Notes under the pieces: generated by a model | The model's database searches: none | What the model was told of the DNA's origin: nothing | What the model saw: only the letters and a program-made list of their open reading frames with translations | Source: Streptomyces sp. Act143 | GTDB lineage: Bacteria > Actinomycetota > Actinomycetes > Streptomycetales > Streptomycetaceae | DNA length: 64,000 nucleotides | Reading direction: 5' to 3' | Assembly (NCBI RefSeq): GCF_003143935.1 | Contig: NZ_QFRX01000001.1 | Coordinates: 567,059-631,058, forward strand | Program-made: the position numbers and the translations under genes | Part shown: positions 34,713 through 44,261 of the stretch, piece after piece | Numbering within the stretch: position 1 is the stretch's first letter | Layout of the letters: each line of letters starts with the position of its first letter

Positions 34713-34790
34713 CCCCGGGAGCACCATGAACGACCACGCCGACCGCCCGACCCCCGGGAGCACGATGAACGACCACACCGACCGCCCCGA
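34713..34790 (+). repeat. 39-bp tandem duplication covering a ribosome site and start codon
   Basis: Two near-identical 39-bp units, each with CCCCGGGAGCAC, an ATG and the codons for NDH-DRP, lie end to end (34713-34751 and 34752-34790). The next gene thus has two in-frame starts with the same context. Confidence 0.8.
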
Positions 34791-35217
34791 CCCCTGTCAC
34801 CGACGCCCCGACGGCCTGTCCGACAAGACCGTCGAGGCCCTCGGAGCCCTGTCCAAGGCGCTGGAGACGACCGAGCGGGCCCGTGGCCACCTGTACAGCT
34901 TCCACCAGTTGACCGGCGGAGCCGATCTGGAGCTGGACCGCGCGGTACGGCTGCTGCACGAGGCCGGGCACCCGGAGTGGGCCGAGAAGGTGCGCTCGGA
35001 GATCCTGGGCCGCAATGTCATCCCCGGCCGGTGGACGTTCCAGATCGTCGAGGCCTACAACGACACCTACTACCGGCCCTTCCAGGAACTGGAGCGCAGC
35101 GCGGTCCGCGACCTGGCCGAGGGCCGTGACCACCTCTACGAAGCGGAGATGAAGGAAGCCCGCCGCACTCGTGGCCACCCCGCCCACACGGCACGTCCGC
35201 CCGCGGACGACGAGTGA
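34726..35217 (+). CDS. Hypothetical helical protein with duplicated start region
   Basis: The protein has 163 residues from ATG 34726 or 150 from ATG 34765; both starts sit in copies of the same 39-bp unit. The body is acidic and helical (LSDKTVEALGALSKALETTE; LDRAVRLLHEAGHPEWAEKV; GRWTFQIVEAYNDTYYRPFQ). It looks like a conserved actinobacterial protein, but I cannot assign a function. It precedes the SDR gene by 41 bases and may share its transcript. Confidence 0.8.
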   Translation: MNDHADRPTPGSTMNDHTDRPDPCHRRPDGLSDKTVEALGALSKALETTERARGHLYSFHQLTGGADLELDRAVRLLHEAGHPEWAEKVRSEILGRNVIPGRWTFQIVEAYNDTYYRPFQELERSAVRDLAEGRDHLYEAEMKEARRTRGHPAHTARPPADDE

Positions 35218-35258
35218 GGCACCGCCGACAGGCCGTCCGGCGGCCGGAGGAGAAGCCC

Positions 35259-36158
35259 ATGCACAGCAGCCCCGTGCGCAGCAGCCCGGTGCGGGAGCGC
35301 ACCGTAGTGGTCACCGGTGCCGCCCGCGGACTCGGTGCCGCTCTCGTGCACGACATCGCCCGGCGCGGCGGCAGGCCCGCACTGCTGGGCCATGAGGGGG
35401 ACCGGTTGCAGGAGATCGCCTCCCGGCTGCCGGGCCCGGCCCTGGCGATCGAGGTGGACGTCACCGACATGGCGGCACTGGAACGAGCCGCGGACGAGGT
35501 ACGCCGTCGTCTCGGCCCACCGTCGGCGGTGATCGCCAACGCCGGCATCGCGGCAGGCGGCGACTTCGCCGCCACCGACCCCGACGAATGGCGCAGGGTG
35601 GTCGACGTCGACCTGACCGGCAGCGCTCAGACCGCGCGCGCCTTCCTGCCGGACCTGCGGACCACGGCCGGCTACTACCTCCAGATCGCCTCCCTGGCCT
35701 CGCTCGCCGCCGCCCCGATGATGAGCGCCTACTGCGCCGCCAAGTCCGGCGTGGAAGCCTTCGCCCACGCCTTGCGCGCCGAGGTGGCCCCGCAGCGCGT
35801 CGCCGTGGGGATCGCCTACCTGAACTGGATCGACACCGACATGGTGCGCGATGCCGACGAGACCGCCGTTCTGCGGGAGCTGCGTGCCTTCATGCCGGCA
35901 CCCGCCCGCCGGGTACGCAGCGCCGAATCGGTCGCCGCCCGGCTCGTGGACGGCCTCGAACGCCGGCGTACGGCCGTGTACGCGCCACCGTGGCTACGGC
36001 TGCTGCAACCGGTGCGCGGCGCGGTGCCCCCGGTCCTGCTCCGTCTGCCCGGCCGCACGCGGCCCCTGCTGGAGGCCGGTCTGTCGGCACGGCCCACCGG
36101 CCCGCTCGGCGCCGGGGGCGCCGCGGACCGCGCCGCGACCCGGCGCACACGACCCTGA
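35259..36158 (+). CDS. Short-chain dehydrogenase/reductase
   Basis: The 299-residue SDR starts at ATG 35259 after GGAGGAG. It has the cofactor motif TGAARGLG (19-26), NAG (IANAGIA), the active-site serine in LQIASLAS and YCAAK (catalytic Tyr and Lys). A long C-terminal extension (LLQPVRGAVPPVLLRLPGR) resembles membrane-associated SDRs acting on lipophilic substrates. It is the last gene before the crtU end of the carotenoid cluster, on the opposite strand. Carotenoid oxidation/reduction is possible but not shown. Confidence 0.88.
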   Translation: MHSSPVRSSPVRERTVVVTGAARGLGAALVHDIARRGGRPALLGHEGDRLQEIASRLPGPALAIEVDVTDMAALERAADEVRRRLGPPSAVIANAGIAAGGDFAATDPDEWRRVVDVDLTGSAQTARAFLPDLRTTAGYYLQIASLASLAAAPMMSAYCAAKSGVEAFAHALRAEVAPQRVAVGIAYLNWIDTDMVRDADETAVLRELRAFMPAPARRVRSAESVAARLVDGLERRRTAVYAPPWLRLLQPVRGAVPPVLLRLPGRTRPLLEAGLSARPTGPLGAGGAADRAATRRTRP

Positions 36159-36181
36159 CGACCCGCCACGTCCCACGGTCA

Positions 36182-36214
36182 GGTCGGGCACGGGTCCTCA
36201 GCGCGGGCCCGACC
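36182..36214. terminator. Hairpin between the convergent SDR and crtU genes
   Basis: GGTCGGGC (36182-36189) pairs with GCCCGACC (36207-36214). Lying between convergent stops it may serve both units. Confidence 0.6.
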
Positions 36215-36349
36215 GTCCCGCGGACACCTCGTCCGACCCCGCGGTCGTGCCCCCCGTACAGAGCCATCGGCCCCTTGCCGTCGGAGCTGTGGCTGATGGG
36301 GCGGGCGGCAACTCCTCAGGGTTGACGAGTCACCGCCCGTTCCACGAGG

Positions 36350-37903
36350 TCAGGCGAGACGGGCGAGCTGTCGCAGCACGGCGCCGCGGCCGCCGTCCGG
36401 GACCGTCCACAGGGTCTGGCCCCTGACGCCCCACCGTTCCAGCAGGGCGTTGGCCGCGAGGAAGCCGCTGGTGGCCGCGCGTTCCATGAGCGCCACCGGC
36501 AGTTCGGTGCGGACCAGGTCGCCGGCGACGACGAGCCCGGGATCACTGGTGCGTACGGTCGGCCGGTCGGCATAGCCGCCGACCGGGAACAGGGGGCAGT
36601 CGGCCCGCCACTCGTGCCGTGCGTCGACCACCGTGGCCGTACGGGTCTCCGGATACACCCGGTGCAGCTGCTCCACCAGACGTTTCTGTTCCACGTCCCG
36701 GGCCACGCCCTCGGACAGGGCGTAGGCGTGCAGTTCCACCACGGAGCCCCCGGTGCGCGAGGCCCAGCGCGCCGCCTCGCCCTCCCAGCGGTCCAGGACG
36801 CTGACGTTGTCGAGGGTGCCGTAGCCGCTGGTGCCGAGGAAGCCTGGCCGGTCCGCGGCCACCGGGCGGTCCAGCCACAGCCGGGACACCAGGAAGGGCG
36901 GCGCGGTGCGCAGCGCGGCGACCCGTTCGCGCCACGCGGCGTCGGCCAGTCGCCGGGAGCGTGCCACCAGCGAGCGCAGTCCTGCCGCGTCCAGCGCCAG
37001 GACCACCGTGTCGTGGCGGTGTTCGCCCGATCCCGCGGTGACGACGAAGCCCCCGTCCGGCCGGGGCTCCACCGACTCCACCGGGGTGGCGGTACGCAGG
37101 TCCGCGCCGTGACCGGCGAGGTAGGCGGCGAGGGGGTCCCACAGAGCGGTGGGAAACGGTTCGTCCGGCACGTCGAACAGCAGGCCTTCGGCCGAGCCGA
37201 GGAAATAGATGTGGAACATCAGCACCATCTCCGCCGCCGACAGTTCGCGCGGGTCGGCGAAGAAGCTCCGGGAGAACACCTCGAAGGCCAGGTGGTGCGC
37301 GGCCTCGGGGAAGCGGATCGCCCGGAGGAAGTCGTGGGCGCTGACGTCGTCCAGCCGGGTGTAGACGCCGGGGACGCGGACATCCAGCAGGGGCAGGGCC
37401 GCCCTGGGGCTCATGCGGGCCAGGTCGCGCAGGCCGAAGGTGGGGCTCAGGGCGACGAACCCCAGGGCGCTCCAGGGCGGGGTGCGCGGCACGTGCCGGA
37501 AGCTGTCCTGCATCCCGTCGGCGTGCCGCAGGGGGTAGTCGGGCAGTGCGCGCAGCCGCTCCAGCCCGGGATCGGTACGGCGCAACAGTCCGCGCAGGTT
37601 GTAGTACTGGCGGAAGAAGGCGTGGAAGCCGCGGCTCATGGTGACGCGGGTGCCGTCCCCGAGGACTGTCGGCCAGCCCGCGAGCCGGCCGCCGAGGGTC
37701 GGCTCGCGTTCGTAGAGCGTGACCCGAACGCCCCGCTCGGCCAGCGCCGTTGCGGCTGCGAGCCCGGCGATGCCGCCGCCCACCACCGCGGTCGACACAG
37801 CGCGGTCCCCGCTCACGCGTTCCACGCCGGGGACGGGCAGCACGGCGCGGGCACGCCGGTCCCTGCCGCGTCGGACGGCCGCCTGCCGTCGCGGCGCGCT
37901 CAC
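36350..37903 (-). CDS. crtU: Carotene desaturase/methyltransferase, isorenieratene synthase type
   Basis: The 517-residue FAD enzyme converts beta-ionone rings of beta-carotene into aromatic rings. It has the N-terminal binding motif VVGGGIAGLAAATALAERG, LYEREPTLGGRLAG, the family segment MSRGFHAFFRQYYNLRGLL, and a C-terminal FAD motif (DPGLVVAGDLVRTELPVAL, ATSGFLAANALL). Length matches CrtU. The GTG start at 37903 overlaps the stop of crtT (GTGA), giving translational coupling. It is the third gene of crtYTU. Together with CrtY it predicts isorenieratene or a half-aromatic intermediate. Confidence 0.9.
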   Translation of the reverse strand: MSAPRRQAAVRRGRDRRARAVLPVPGVERVSGDRAVSTAVVGGGIAGLAAATALAERGVRVTLYEREPTLGGRLAGWPTVLGDGTRVTMSRGFHAFFRQYYNLRGLLRRTDPGLERLRALPDYPLRHADGMQDSFRHVPRTPPWSALGFVALSPTFGLRDLARMSPRAALPLLDVRVPGVYTRLDDVSAHDFLRAIRFPEAAHHLAFEVFSRSFFADPRELSAAEMVLMFHIYFLGSAEGLLFDVPDEPFPTALWDPLAAYLAGHGADLRTATPVESVEPRPDGGFVVTAGSGEHRHDTVVLALDAAGLRSLVARSRRLADAAWRERVAALRTAPPFLVSRLWLDRPVAADRPGFLGTSGYGTLDNVSVLDRWEGEAARWASRTGGSVVELHAYALSEGVARDVEQKRLVEQLHRVYPETRTATVVDARHEWRADCPLFPVGGYADRPTVRTSDPGLVVAGDLVRTELPVALMERAATSGFLAANALLERWGVRGQTLWTVPDGGRGAVLRQLARLA

Positions 37904-38631
37904 CGGGCGGCCTCGGCGCCGCCGGCCGGACGGCGGGCGACCACGGTGTGCGTGATGCCGGTCTGCCACCCCGGCAGGGGCAGCACCCGGACGTCGGTGA
38001 AGCGGGCGCCGCGCACCCGGGCGGCGAAGTCCCCCGCCGTGTCGAACTCCACGACGCTGCGCCACAGATGGCGGTACAGGTCACCGTCGCCGAGCAGGGT
38101 CGCCACGGGCAGGACCAGGCCCCGGCAGACTCCGGTCCACACCGCGCGGTCGACGGCCCGGCCGCTGAGGGTGTACTCGTGCACCGCCAGCCGGCCGCCG
38201 GCGGCGAGGACGCCGTGCACCGAGGCAAGCACCGCGTCGGGATCGGTGACGTTGCGGAAGAGGTAGGCGGCGAAGACGGCGTCGAACGGTCCCCGTACGC
38301 CCGCCTGCGCCAGCCGTTCCGCGGGGGACTGCACGAATCTCACGCCGGCCGGCCACCGTTTGGCGGCAGCACGTTCGAGCATGCCGGCGGAGGCGTCCAC
38401 CGCGGTGATCTCCGCGTCGGGCAGTACCTCGGTGAGCGCCGCCGTGGAGGCGCCGGTACCGCACCCGAGGTCCAGCACCCGCAGGCCGCCGCCGTGGCGC
38501 GGCAGTCCGAGGCGGCGCACGGAGCGGCGCAGGTGGGCGTGGTAGCCGGGGTTCGCGGCCACCAGCATGTCGTAGCTGCGTGACGCGTGGTCGAACGCGG
38601 CGGCCAGGTCCTCGTCGCGCAGCACGCTCAT
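37900..38631 (-). CDS. crtT: SAM-dependent methyltransferase of the carotenoid cluster
   Basis: This 243-residue class I methyltransferase starts at ATG 38631 behind GAGGAG. It has motif I VLDLGCGTGASTAAL, an acidic loop (ITAVDASAGML) and post-I features (FDAVFAAYLFRNV). Homologues named CrtT lie between crtY and crtU in Streptomyces isorenieratene clusters; the reaction is not settled, and isorenieratene itself needs no extra methylation. It is encoded 44 bases after crtY. Confidence 0.88.
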   Translation of the reverse strand: MSVLRDEDLAAAFDHASRSYDMLVAANPGYHAHLRRSVRRLGLPRHGGGLRVLDLGCGTGASTAALTEVLPDAEITAVDASAGMLERAAAKRWPAGVRFVQSPAERLAQAGVRGPFDAVFAAYLFRNVTDPDAVLASVHGVLAAGGRLAVHEYTLSGRAVDRAVWTGVCRGLVLPVATLLGDGDLYRHLWRSVVEFDTAGDFAARVRGARFTDVRVLPLPGWQTGITHTVVARRPAGGAEAAR

Positions 38632-38675
38632 GCGGTCTCCTCGGTCGGGGTGCACAGAACTCCTTCGTGCCGTCA

Positions 38676-39869
38676 TCACGGTCCGGGAAAAGGCCTGCGG
38701 GGAAGCCAGAGCAGTTCCGCGGCCGAGCGGAGCATCGGCAGCACCGGCGTACGGCTGCCCAGGGTGAGGTCCTCGGTCAGCCGGGTCCGGCCGTCGAGGA
38801 AGCGCAACAGCCGCTCCGCGGGCACGTGCGCGAAGAGGCGGGAGAAGAAGGCCGCTCCGTCGACCCGTCCGCTGTCCAGAGCCCTGAGCAGGACGGCGTC
38901 CATGGCGAGCGAGCGCGCCGAGTGGGCGGGCGGTGGCTCCGGGCGGCGGCCCGCGTGCAGGGCCGCCGCGATCGCCCGTGTCTGGCGCTGGACGGCGGAG
39001 AAGGTGTAGCCGGTCGCCGGCCGGGTGGCGCCTCCCGCGGCCCCGATACGGAAGACCGAGGGCGCCGAGCGGCGGGCGAAGCGCGCGTCGGTCATGGGGA
39101 TCACCCCGGTCTCGGTCGCCATCACCTCCAGGGGTCCGAGCCCCAGGACGTCCTCCGTGTAACCGCGCAGTTCGGCCTCGTAGGCCTGGCGGGACAGCGC
39201 GGCACGGGAGAACCGGGTGTACTCCACCAGTGCCTCGCGCGGGCTGGTGGGCAGCACGTATCCGAAGGCCAGGCCGTCGGCCGGCTGCGGGACCCGGAAG
39301 TCCATGAACTCCACCGTGCCGGGGTCGAAAACGGGCCGCTCGGTACGGACGAACCAGCCGTGGAAGTGCTGCAGCAGGGTGGTCCGGGCCGCGGGCAGGC
39401 TGCCCAGTGGCCGGGAGTCGAAGACCCAGCGCGCCCGCACCATGAGGGGGCGTCCCCGGTCGTCCCGGGCGCGGATCTCGGCTCCGTCGGCGGCGCCGTC
39501 CACCGTCTCCACGGCCGCTTCCAGCCAGCGGACGTCCCGGTGGTACGCCAGTTCACGGTCGACCAGGCGCTCGAAGTCGGTGGAGCGGATCATCTTGTAG
39601 GAGAGCGGCGCGATGTCGTCCTCCAGCGGACGGCCCGCGGGGGTGTGCACGCGCAGGCGCCGCCATGTCGCGGTGACCGCGGCATCGTAGGGTCCGGGAC
39701 CGTCCTCCCAGAAGCACCAGGTCCGCTCCGGCGGCCGGAGCCGCCCGGGCGGGGCGTCCAGCAGGACGACTGACGTGCGCCGGGCGCCGGGAGCCGACCG
39801 TGCGAGTCGGTGCGCGAGGGACAGTCCCGCCGCTCCCGCGCCCACGATGGCGACCTCGGCCTCCCACAT
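38676..39869 (-). CDS. crtY: Lycopene beta-cyclase
   Basis: This 397-residue CrtY-type flavoprotein closes the ends of lycopene to beta-ionone rings. The N-terminal motif is VAIVGAGAAGLSLAHRLA. Family features include PPERTWCFWED, LSYKMIRSTDFERLVD, FHGWFVRTERPVFDPGTVEFMDFR (in parts: HGWFVRTE, TVEFMDFR) and IGAAGGATRPATGYTF. GAAGAGGGG precedes the ATG at 39869. It is the first gene of crtYTU and is divergent from crtE. Confidence 0.93.
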   Translation of the reverse strand: MWEAEVAIVGAGAAGLSLAHRLARSAPGARRTSVVLLDAPPGRLRPPERTWCFWEDGPGPYDAAVTATWRRLRVHTPAGRPLEDDIAPLSYKMIRSTDFERLVDRELAYHRDVRWLEAAVETVDGAADGAEIRARDDRGRPLMVRARWVFDSRPLGSLPAARTTLLQHFHGWFVRTERPVFDPGTVEFMDFRVPQPADGLAFGYVLPTSPREALVEYTRFSRAALSRQAYEAELRGYTEDVLGLGPLEVMATETGVIPMTDARFARRSAPSVFRIGAAGGATRPATGYTFSAVQRQTRAIAAALHAGRRPEPPPAHSARSLAMDAVLLRALDSGRVDGAAFFSRLFAHVPAERLLRFLDGRTRLTEDLTLGSRTPVLPMLRSAAELLWLPRRPFPGP

Positions 39870-40348
39870 GTCCCCTCTTCCCTCCCCCGCGCGCCGCGCC
39901 GGGTTCCTGCGGCCGGCGGGACGGGCAGCTGCTCGTCGGACTCCTTCCGTGCAAACGGTAGACACGGATGCAGGCAGGCCCGGGAAACCGGCGGACGACG
40001 CGCAGAGGGCGCGGAGACAGCACAGCGGTGCGCGGGTCACCTCGGCACGGGACGGGTGGGGCGGGTGCCTTTCGCGCGTGGCCCACCGGGGTGCGCGGCG
40101 GGGCCGGGTGGCCGCTCCGCCGTGCGGGCGGTGGTCGGCCCGCCGACCATGGTCGGGACGGGCTCGGCCCCGCCTGGCACCACCGCTCGGAGCATCGTGC
40201 GGTCTTCGGGCCGCGTGGCGCCGTCCACGTCCCTGTTCGGCGCCGGTGACGAATCACGGCTTTCGGCCGCGACGGCGCATCCGGGCGGGCCGCTCGTGAA
40301 GAAGGCCTTCGGTCAGGCAGATGCGCGAGCGACATGAGAGGAACCGGG
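39870..40348. other. Divergent control region between crtY and crtE
   Basis: These 479 non-coding bases should hold both crt promoters. A perfect palindrome, GGTCGGC-CC-GCCGACC, lies at 40133-40148 near the centre. I found no clear copy of the CGATGCGAGT palindrome seen before the sigma gene and could not define -35/-10 elements with confidence. Confidence 0.55.
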
Positions 40349-41614
40349 ATGCGCCCCATCGAGGCGACGGATCACCCTGTGGCCGGGAGGTCGCCAGGCC
40401 CCCGTCCCACCCCGGCCCGCCTGGCCCTGGACGACAGGTCTCTGCGCGTCGTGGACGCCGATGTGCCCGCCGCCGTGGGCCGCGTGCTGAAGTCCGTGCT
40501 GGCGGACCGTGTGGAGCGGGCCACCGCCATGGACCCCGATTTCGGCCGTGATCTGGCCGAGCGGCTGGCGCGCTTCACCCTGGACGGGGGCAAGCGCATA
40601 CGGTCCCGGTTCGTGTGGTGGGCGATGCGCGCCTGCGGGGGTGGAGCCGCCGAGGCCGATGCGGCCCTGCACGTCGGTGCCGCACTGGAACTCATCCAGA
40701 CCTGCGCGCTGGTCCACGACGACGTGATGGACGGATCCCGACTGCGCCGCGGGCGGCTCGCGCTGCACGCGGACGTCGCCGCCCAGTACGCCGAGACCGT
40801 GCCCGGCGCCGCGGGCGCCCGCTTCGGGGAGGCCGCGGCGATCCTCGCCGGGGACCTGGCCCTGGCCTGGGCGGACGACCTGGTCGCGGACGTCGAGGCG
40901 CCCCGGCCACGGGTCCGTGCCGTACGGGACCTGTGGAGCGTCATGCGCACCGAGATGGTGGCCGGGCAGTATCTCGACCTCCAGGGGCAGGCGATCTCCT
41001 CGCGGTCCCTGCGGCGGGCGATCCGCGCCGCCTGTCTCAAGAGCGCCCTGTATTCGGTGGAACGTCCGCTGGCGCTGGGCGCCGCCCTGGCCGGAGCGGA
41101 TGCCGCACGCAGCCGGGCCCTGTGCTCGGCGGGCCGGTGCGCCGGGATCGCCTTCCAGCTCCGCGACGACCTCAGCGACGTCTTCGGCGACCCCCGGCAC
41201 ACCGGCAAACCCGTCGGCGGTGACATCCGGGCGGGCAAGCCGACGTACCTGGTGGCCGTGGCGCACGCACGGGCCGAGGCGACCGGCGACCGGCGGGGCC
41301 TTGCCGTGCTGCGCCGCTCCCTCGGCCGCGCCGACCTGCCCGAGAGCCGCCTCACCGAAGTCCGTGACGTCCTGATCGCCACCGGCGCGCGGGACATCGT
41401 CGAGGCGAAGATCGACCGGCTGGCCGGCCATGCGATGCGCCATCTGGAGTCCGCCCAGCTGGCGCCGGAGGGCCACCTGCCGCTGCGCGACCTGCTGCTC
41501 GCCACGGCGGGTTCCGCCGCCTCTCCCCCGCCGCCACCGGGCCGCCCGGGCGGCGAGGACGGTCTGCCCGTCTCCCTGTTGCTGACCGCAGCCGTCGAAG
41601 GCGCCACCCGATGA
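40349..41614 (+). CDS. crtE: Geranylgeranyl diphosphate synthase
   Basis: The 421-residue polyprenyl synthase makes the C20 precursor of phytoene. The first aspartate motif is DDVMD (124-128), and the second is DDLSD (273-277) in FQLRDDLSDVFGD. LDGGKRIRSRFVWW and a basic GKPTYLV follow the family pattern. The ATG at 40349 is preferred to 40334 because AGAGGAA is well placed before it. A Pro-rich tail ends the protein. It heads the crtE-crtI-crtB-DUF5914 operon, where each next gene overlaps or nearly overlaps. Confidence 0.92.
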   Translation: MRPIEATDHPVAGRSPGPRPTPARLALDDRSLRVVDADVPAAVGRVLKSVLADRVERATAMDPDFGRDLAERLARFTLDGGKRIRSRFVWWAMRACGGGAAEADAALHVGAALELIQTCALVHDDVMDGSRLRRGRLALHADVAAQYAETVPGAAGARFGEAAAILAGDLALAWADDLVADVEAPRPRVRAVRDLWSVMRTEMVAGQYLDLQGQAISSRSLRRAIRAACLKSALYSVERPLALGAALAGADAARSRALCSAGRCAGIAFQLRDDLSDVFGDPRHTGKPVGGDIRAGKPTYLVAVAHARAEATGDRRGLAVLRRSLGRADLPESRLTEVRDVLIATGARDIVEAKIDRLAGHAMRHLESAQLAPEGHLPLRDLLLATAGSAASPPPPPGRPGGEDGLPVSLLLTAAVEGATR

Positions 41615-41634
41615 GCCCCCTAGGAGCCCGATCG

Positions 41635-43233
41635 ATGACCAGAACCGTTCCGGGACGCACCGACCACGTCGTGGTGGTCGGCGCCGGCCTCTCCGGTCTG
41701 TCCGCCACCCTGCATCTGCTGGGCGCGGGCCGCCGGGTGACGCTCGTGGAGCGTGACCCGCTGCCCGGCGGCCGGGCCGGACGGCTCGACCACCACGGCT
41801 ACCGCATCGACACCGGTCCCACCGTCCTGACCATGCCCGACCTGGCGGACGAGGCCTTCGCGGCGGTCGGCGACAGCCTGCGGGCCCGTGTGGACCTCAT
41901 CCCCCTGCACCCGGCCTACCGCGCGCTCTTCGCCGACGGCACCCGCCTCGACGTGCACACCGACGCGCAGGCGATGGAGTCGGAGCTGGAGCGGTTCGCC
42001 GGGCCCCGGGAGGCCGCCGGGTACCGACGGCTGCGCCGGTGGCTGGAGGATCTGTACCGGGCTCAGATGCGGCACTTCATCGATGCCAACTTCGACTCGC
42101 CGTTCGCCCTGCTGACGCCCGATCTGGCACGGCTGGCCGCGCTCGGCGGGTTCGGCCGCCTCGACGCGCGGATCGGCCGTCACCTGCGCGACGAACGCGT
42201 GCGCCGGGTGTTCTCGTTCCAAGCGCTGTACGCCGGAGTTCCCCCGGAGCGCGCCCTCGCCGCGTACGCCGTGATCGCCTACATGGACACCGTCGCCGGC
42301 GTGTACTTCCCCCGGGGCGGCATGCACGCGCTGCCGCAGGCCATGGCGGACGCCGCCGCCGACGCGGGCGCGGAGCTGCGCTTCGGCCAGCGGGTGACCC
42401 GGCTGGAGCGCACCGGCGACCGCGTCACCGCCGTCGTCACCGACCAGGAGCGCATCGCCTGCGACGCCGTCGTCCTCACCCCCGACCTGCCGGTCGCCTA
42501 CCGTCTCCTCGGACACGCGCCCCGCCGCCTGCTGCCGCTGCGGTTCGCGCCGTCGGCCGTCGTCCTGCACGCCGGCACCGACCGGACCTGGCCCGCGCTC
42601 GCCCATCACACCCTGTCCTTCGGGGCGGAGTGGCGGCGCACGTTCGACGAACTGACCCGGACCGGGCAGCTGATGAGCGATCCGTCCCTGCTCATCACCC
42701 GCCCCACCGCCACCGATCCCTCGCTCGCCCCGCCCGGCCGCCATCTGCACTACATCCTCGCCCCATGTCCGAACACCGCCATCGGCCCCGACGCCACCAC
42801 CTGGGCCGAGCTGGCGCCGCGTTACCGCGACAGCGTTCTGCGAGAGCTGGAGCGGCGCGGCTTCGAGGGCATCGCGGACGCCGTGCAGGAGGAAACCCTC
42901 ATCACCCCCGCCGACTGGCAGGAGCAGGGACACGCGGCCGGCACCCCCTTCTCGGCGGCCCACACCTTCCCGCAGACCGGTCCGTTCCGGCCTCGCAACC
43001 TCGTGCGCGGCACCGAGAACGCCGTCCTCGCAGGCTGCGGCACCACCCCGGGCGTCGGGGTGCCCACCGTGCTGCTGTCCGGCAAGCTCGCCGCGGCCCG
43101 GATCACCGGGCGGCACCGGGCGCGCCCGCCCAGGCGTCGGCGGCCCGCCCCGACCACTTGGACCACCGCGGACACGACGGCCGCATCCGGCAGCCGCACC
43201 CCGCCGGCAACCTCGAAGGGAACTCCCGCATGA
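41635..43233 (+). CDS. crtI: Phytoene desaturase
   Basis: The 532-residue CrtI oxidises phytoene to lycopene. It has the FAD motif [33 protein letters not shown], the substrate-domain segment [15 protein letters not shown], and the C-terminal motif [25 protein letters not shown] lies eight bases before ATG 41635; an in-frame ATG at 41611 overlaps the crtE stop and is the alternative. A 40-residue basic, Pro/Thr-rich tail is unusual. The stop overlaps the crtB start. Confidence 0.93.
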   Translation: MTRTVPGRTDHVVVVGAGLSGLSATLHLLGAGRRVTLVERDPLPGGRAGRLDHHGYRIDTGPTVLTMPDLADEAFAAVGDSLRARVDLIPLHPAYRALFADGTRLDVHTDAQAMESELERFAGPREAAGYRRLRRWLEDLYRAQMRHFIDANFDSPFALLTPDLARLAALGGFGRLDARIGRHLRDERVRRVFSFQALYAGVPPERALAAYAVIAYMDTVAGVYFPRGGMHALPQAMADAAADAGAELRFGQRVTRLERTGDRVTAVVTDQERIACDAVVLTPDLPVAYRLLGHAPRRLLPLRFAPSAVVLHAGTDRTWPALAHHTLSFGAEWRRTFDELTRTGQLMSDPSLLITRPTATDPSLAPPGRHLHYILAPCPNTAIGPDATTWAELAPRYRDSVLRELERRGFEGIADAVQEETLITPADWQEQGHAAGTPFSAAHTFPQTGPFRPRNLVRGTENAVLAGCGTTPGVGVPTVLLSGKLAAARITGRHRARPPRRRRPAPTTWTTADTTAASGSRTPPATSKGTPA

Positions 43234-44261
43234 CCGCCCGTGAACTGGACGCGGCGGGCATCACCGACCCGGCGCTGCGCGAGGCCTACACCCGCTGCCG
43301 CCGGCTCAACGCCCGGCACGGCCGGACCTACTTCCTCGCCACCCGGCTGCTGCCCGTCGAACGCCGCTCCGCCGTGCACGCCCTGTACGGCTTCGCCCGC
43401 TGGGCCGACGACATCGTCGACTCCCTCGACGCCGACATTGCGCCCCACGTCCGCGCGAGCGAACTGTCCCGCCTGCACCGGCAGCTGGAAAAGGGGCTGC
43501 GGGAGGGTGCCGGCCCCGAACCGGTGGTCCTGGCCCTCGCCGACACCGCCCGCCGGTACGACATCGACCACCGTCACTTCAGCGACTTCATGGCCGCCAT
43601 GCGCAGCGACCTGAGCGTCACCGACTACCGGACCTACGCGGAGCTGCGGGCGTACATGCACGGTTCCGCCGCGGTGATCGGACTCCAGATGCTTCCCGTC
43701 CTGGGCACGGTGGTCCCCCGTGACGAAGCCGCCCCTCACGCCGCCGCCCTGGGCGTCGCCTTCCAGCTGACCAACTTCCTGCGCGACGTGGGCGAGGACC
43801 TCGACCGCGGCCGGGTCTACCTGCCCGCCGACCTCCTGCACGCACACGGCGTCGACCGGGACCTGCTGACGTGGAGCCGAGCGACCGGCAACCGCGACCC
43901 GCGCATCACCGAGGCGCTCAGGGCCTTCGAGGACCTCACCCGCGGCGTCTACCGCGAGGCGGCCCCCGGGCTGGCGATGCTCGACCCGGTCGCGCGCCCC
44001 TGCATCCGCACGGCGTTCGTCCTGTACGGCGCCATTCTGGACGCCGTCGCCGACGACGGGTACGCGGTACTGCACCGCCGGTCGGTGGTGTCCCGGCGAC
44101 GGCGCACCGCGGTGGCCGTCGACGGGGCGGTACGGCTGGCAGCGGCGCGGATCGCGCACGGTCGCGGTCGGCCCCGGCAACCCGCGATCCCGCTGTCGCC
44201 TGCCCCGCTTCCCACCCCGTCCGACGCCGTCGACGGGCCGCTGCACAAGGAGGCCGTGTGA
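43230..44261 (+). CDS. crtB: Phytoene synthase
   Basis: This 343-residue squalene/phytoene synthase joins two GGPP molecules. The aspartate-rich motifs are WADDIVD (DDIVD 60-64) and [16 protein letters not shown] (DVGED 186-190). [15 protein letters not shown] and [18 protein letters not shown] match the family. The ATG overlaps the crtI stop. A Pro-rich 40-residue tail follows the catalytic domain. Confidence 0.94.
   Translation: MTARELDAAGITDPALREAYTRCRRLNARHGRTYFLATRLLPVERRSAVHALYGFARWADDIVDSLDADIAPHVRASELSRLHRQLEKGLREGAGPEPVVLALADTARRYDIDHRHFSDFMAAMRSDLSVTDYRTYAELRAYMHGSAAVIGLQMLPVLGTVVPRDEAAPHAAALGVAFQLTNFLRDVGEDLDRGRVYLPADLLHAHGVDRDLLTWSRATGNRDPRITEALRAFEDLTRGVYREAAPGLAMLDPVARPCIRTAFVLYGAILDAVADDGYAVLHRRSVVSRRRRTAVAVDGAVRLAAARIAHGRGRPRQPAIPLSPAPLPTPSDAVDGPLHKEAV

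Noticed and set aside
39775..40337. Open frames in the crtY-crtE gap
   Set aside because: They are Arg/Gly/Pro-rich, lack ribosome sites and overlap crtY or crtE antisense.
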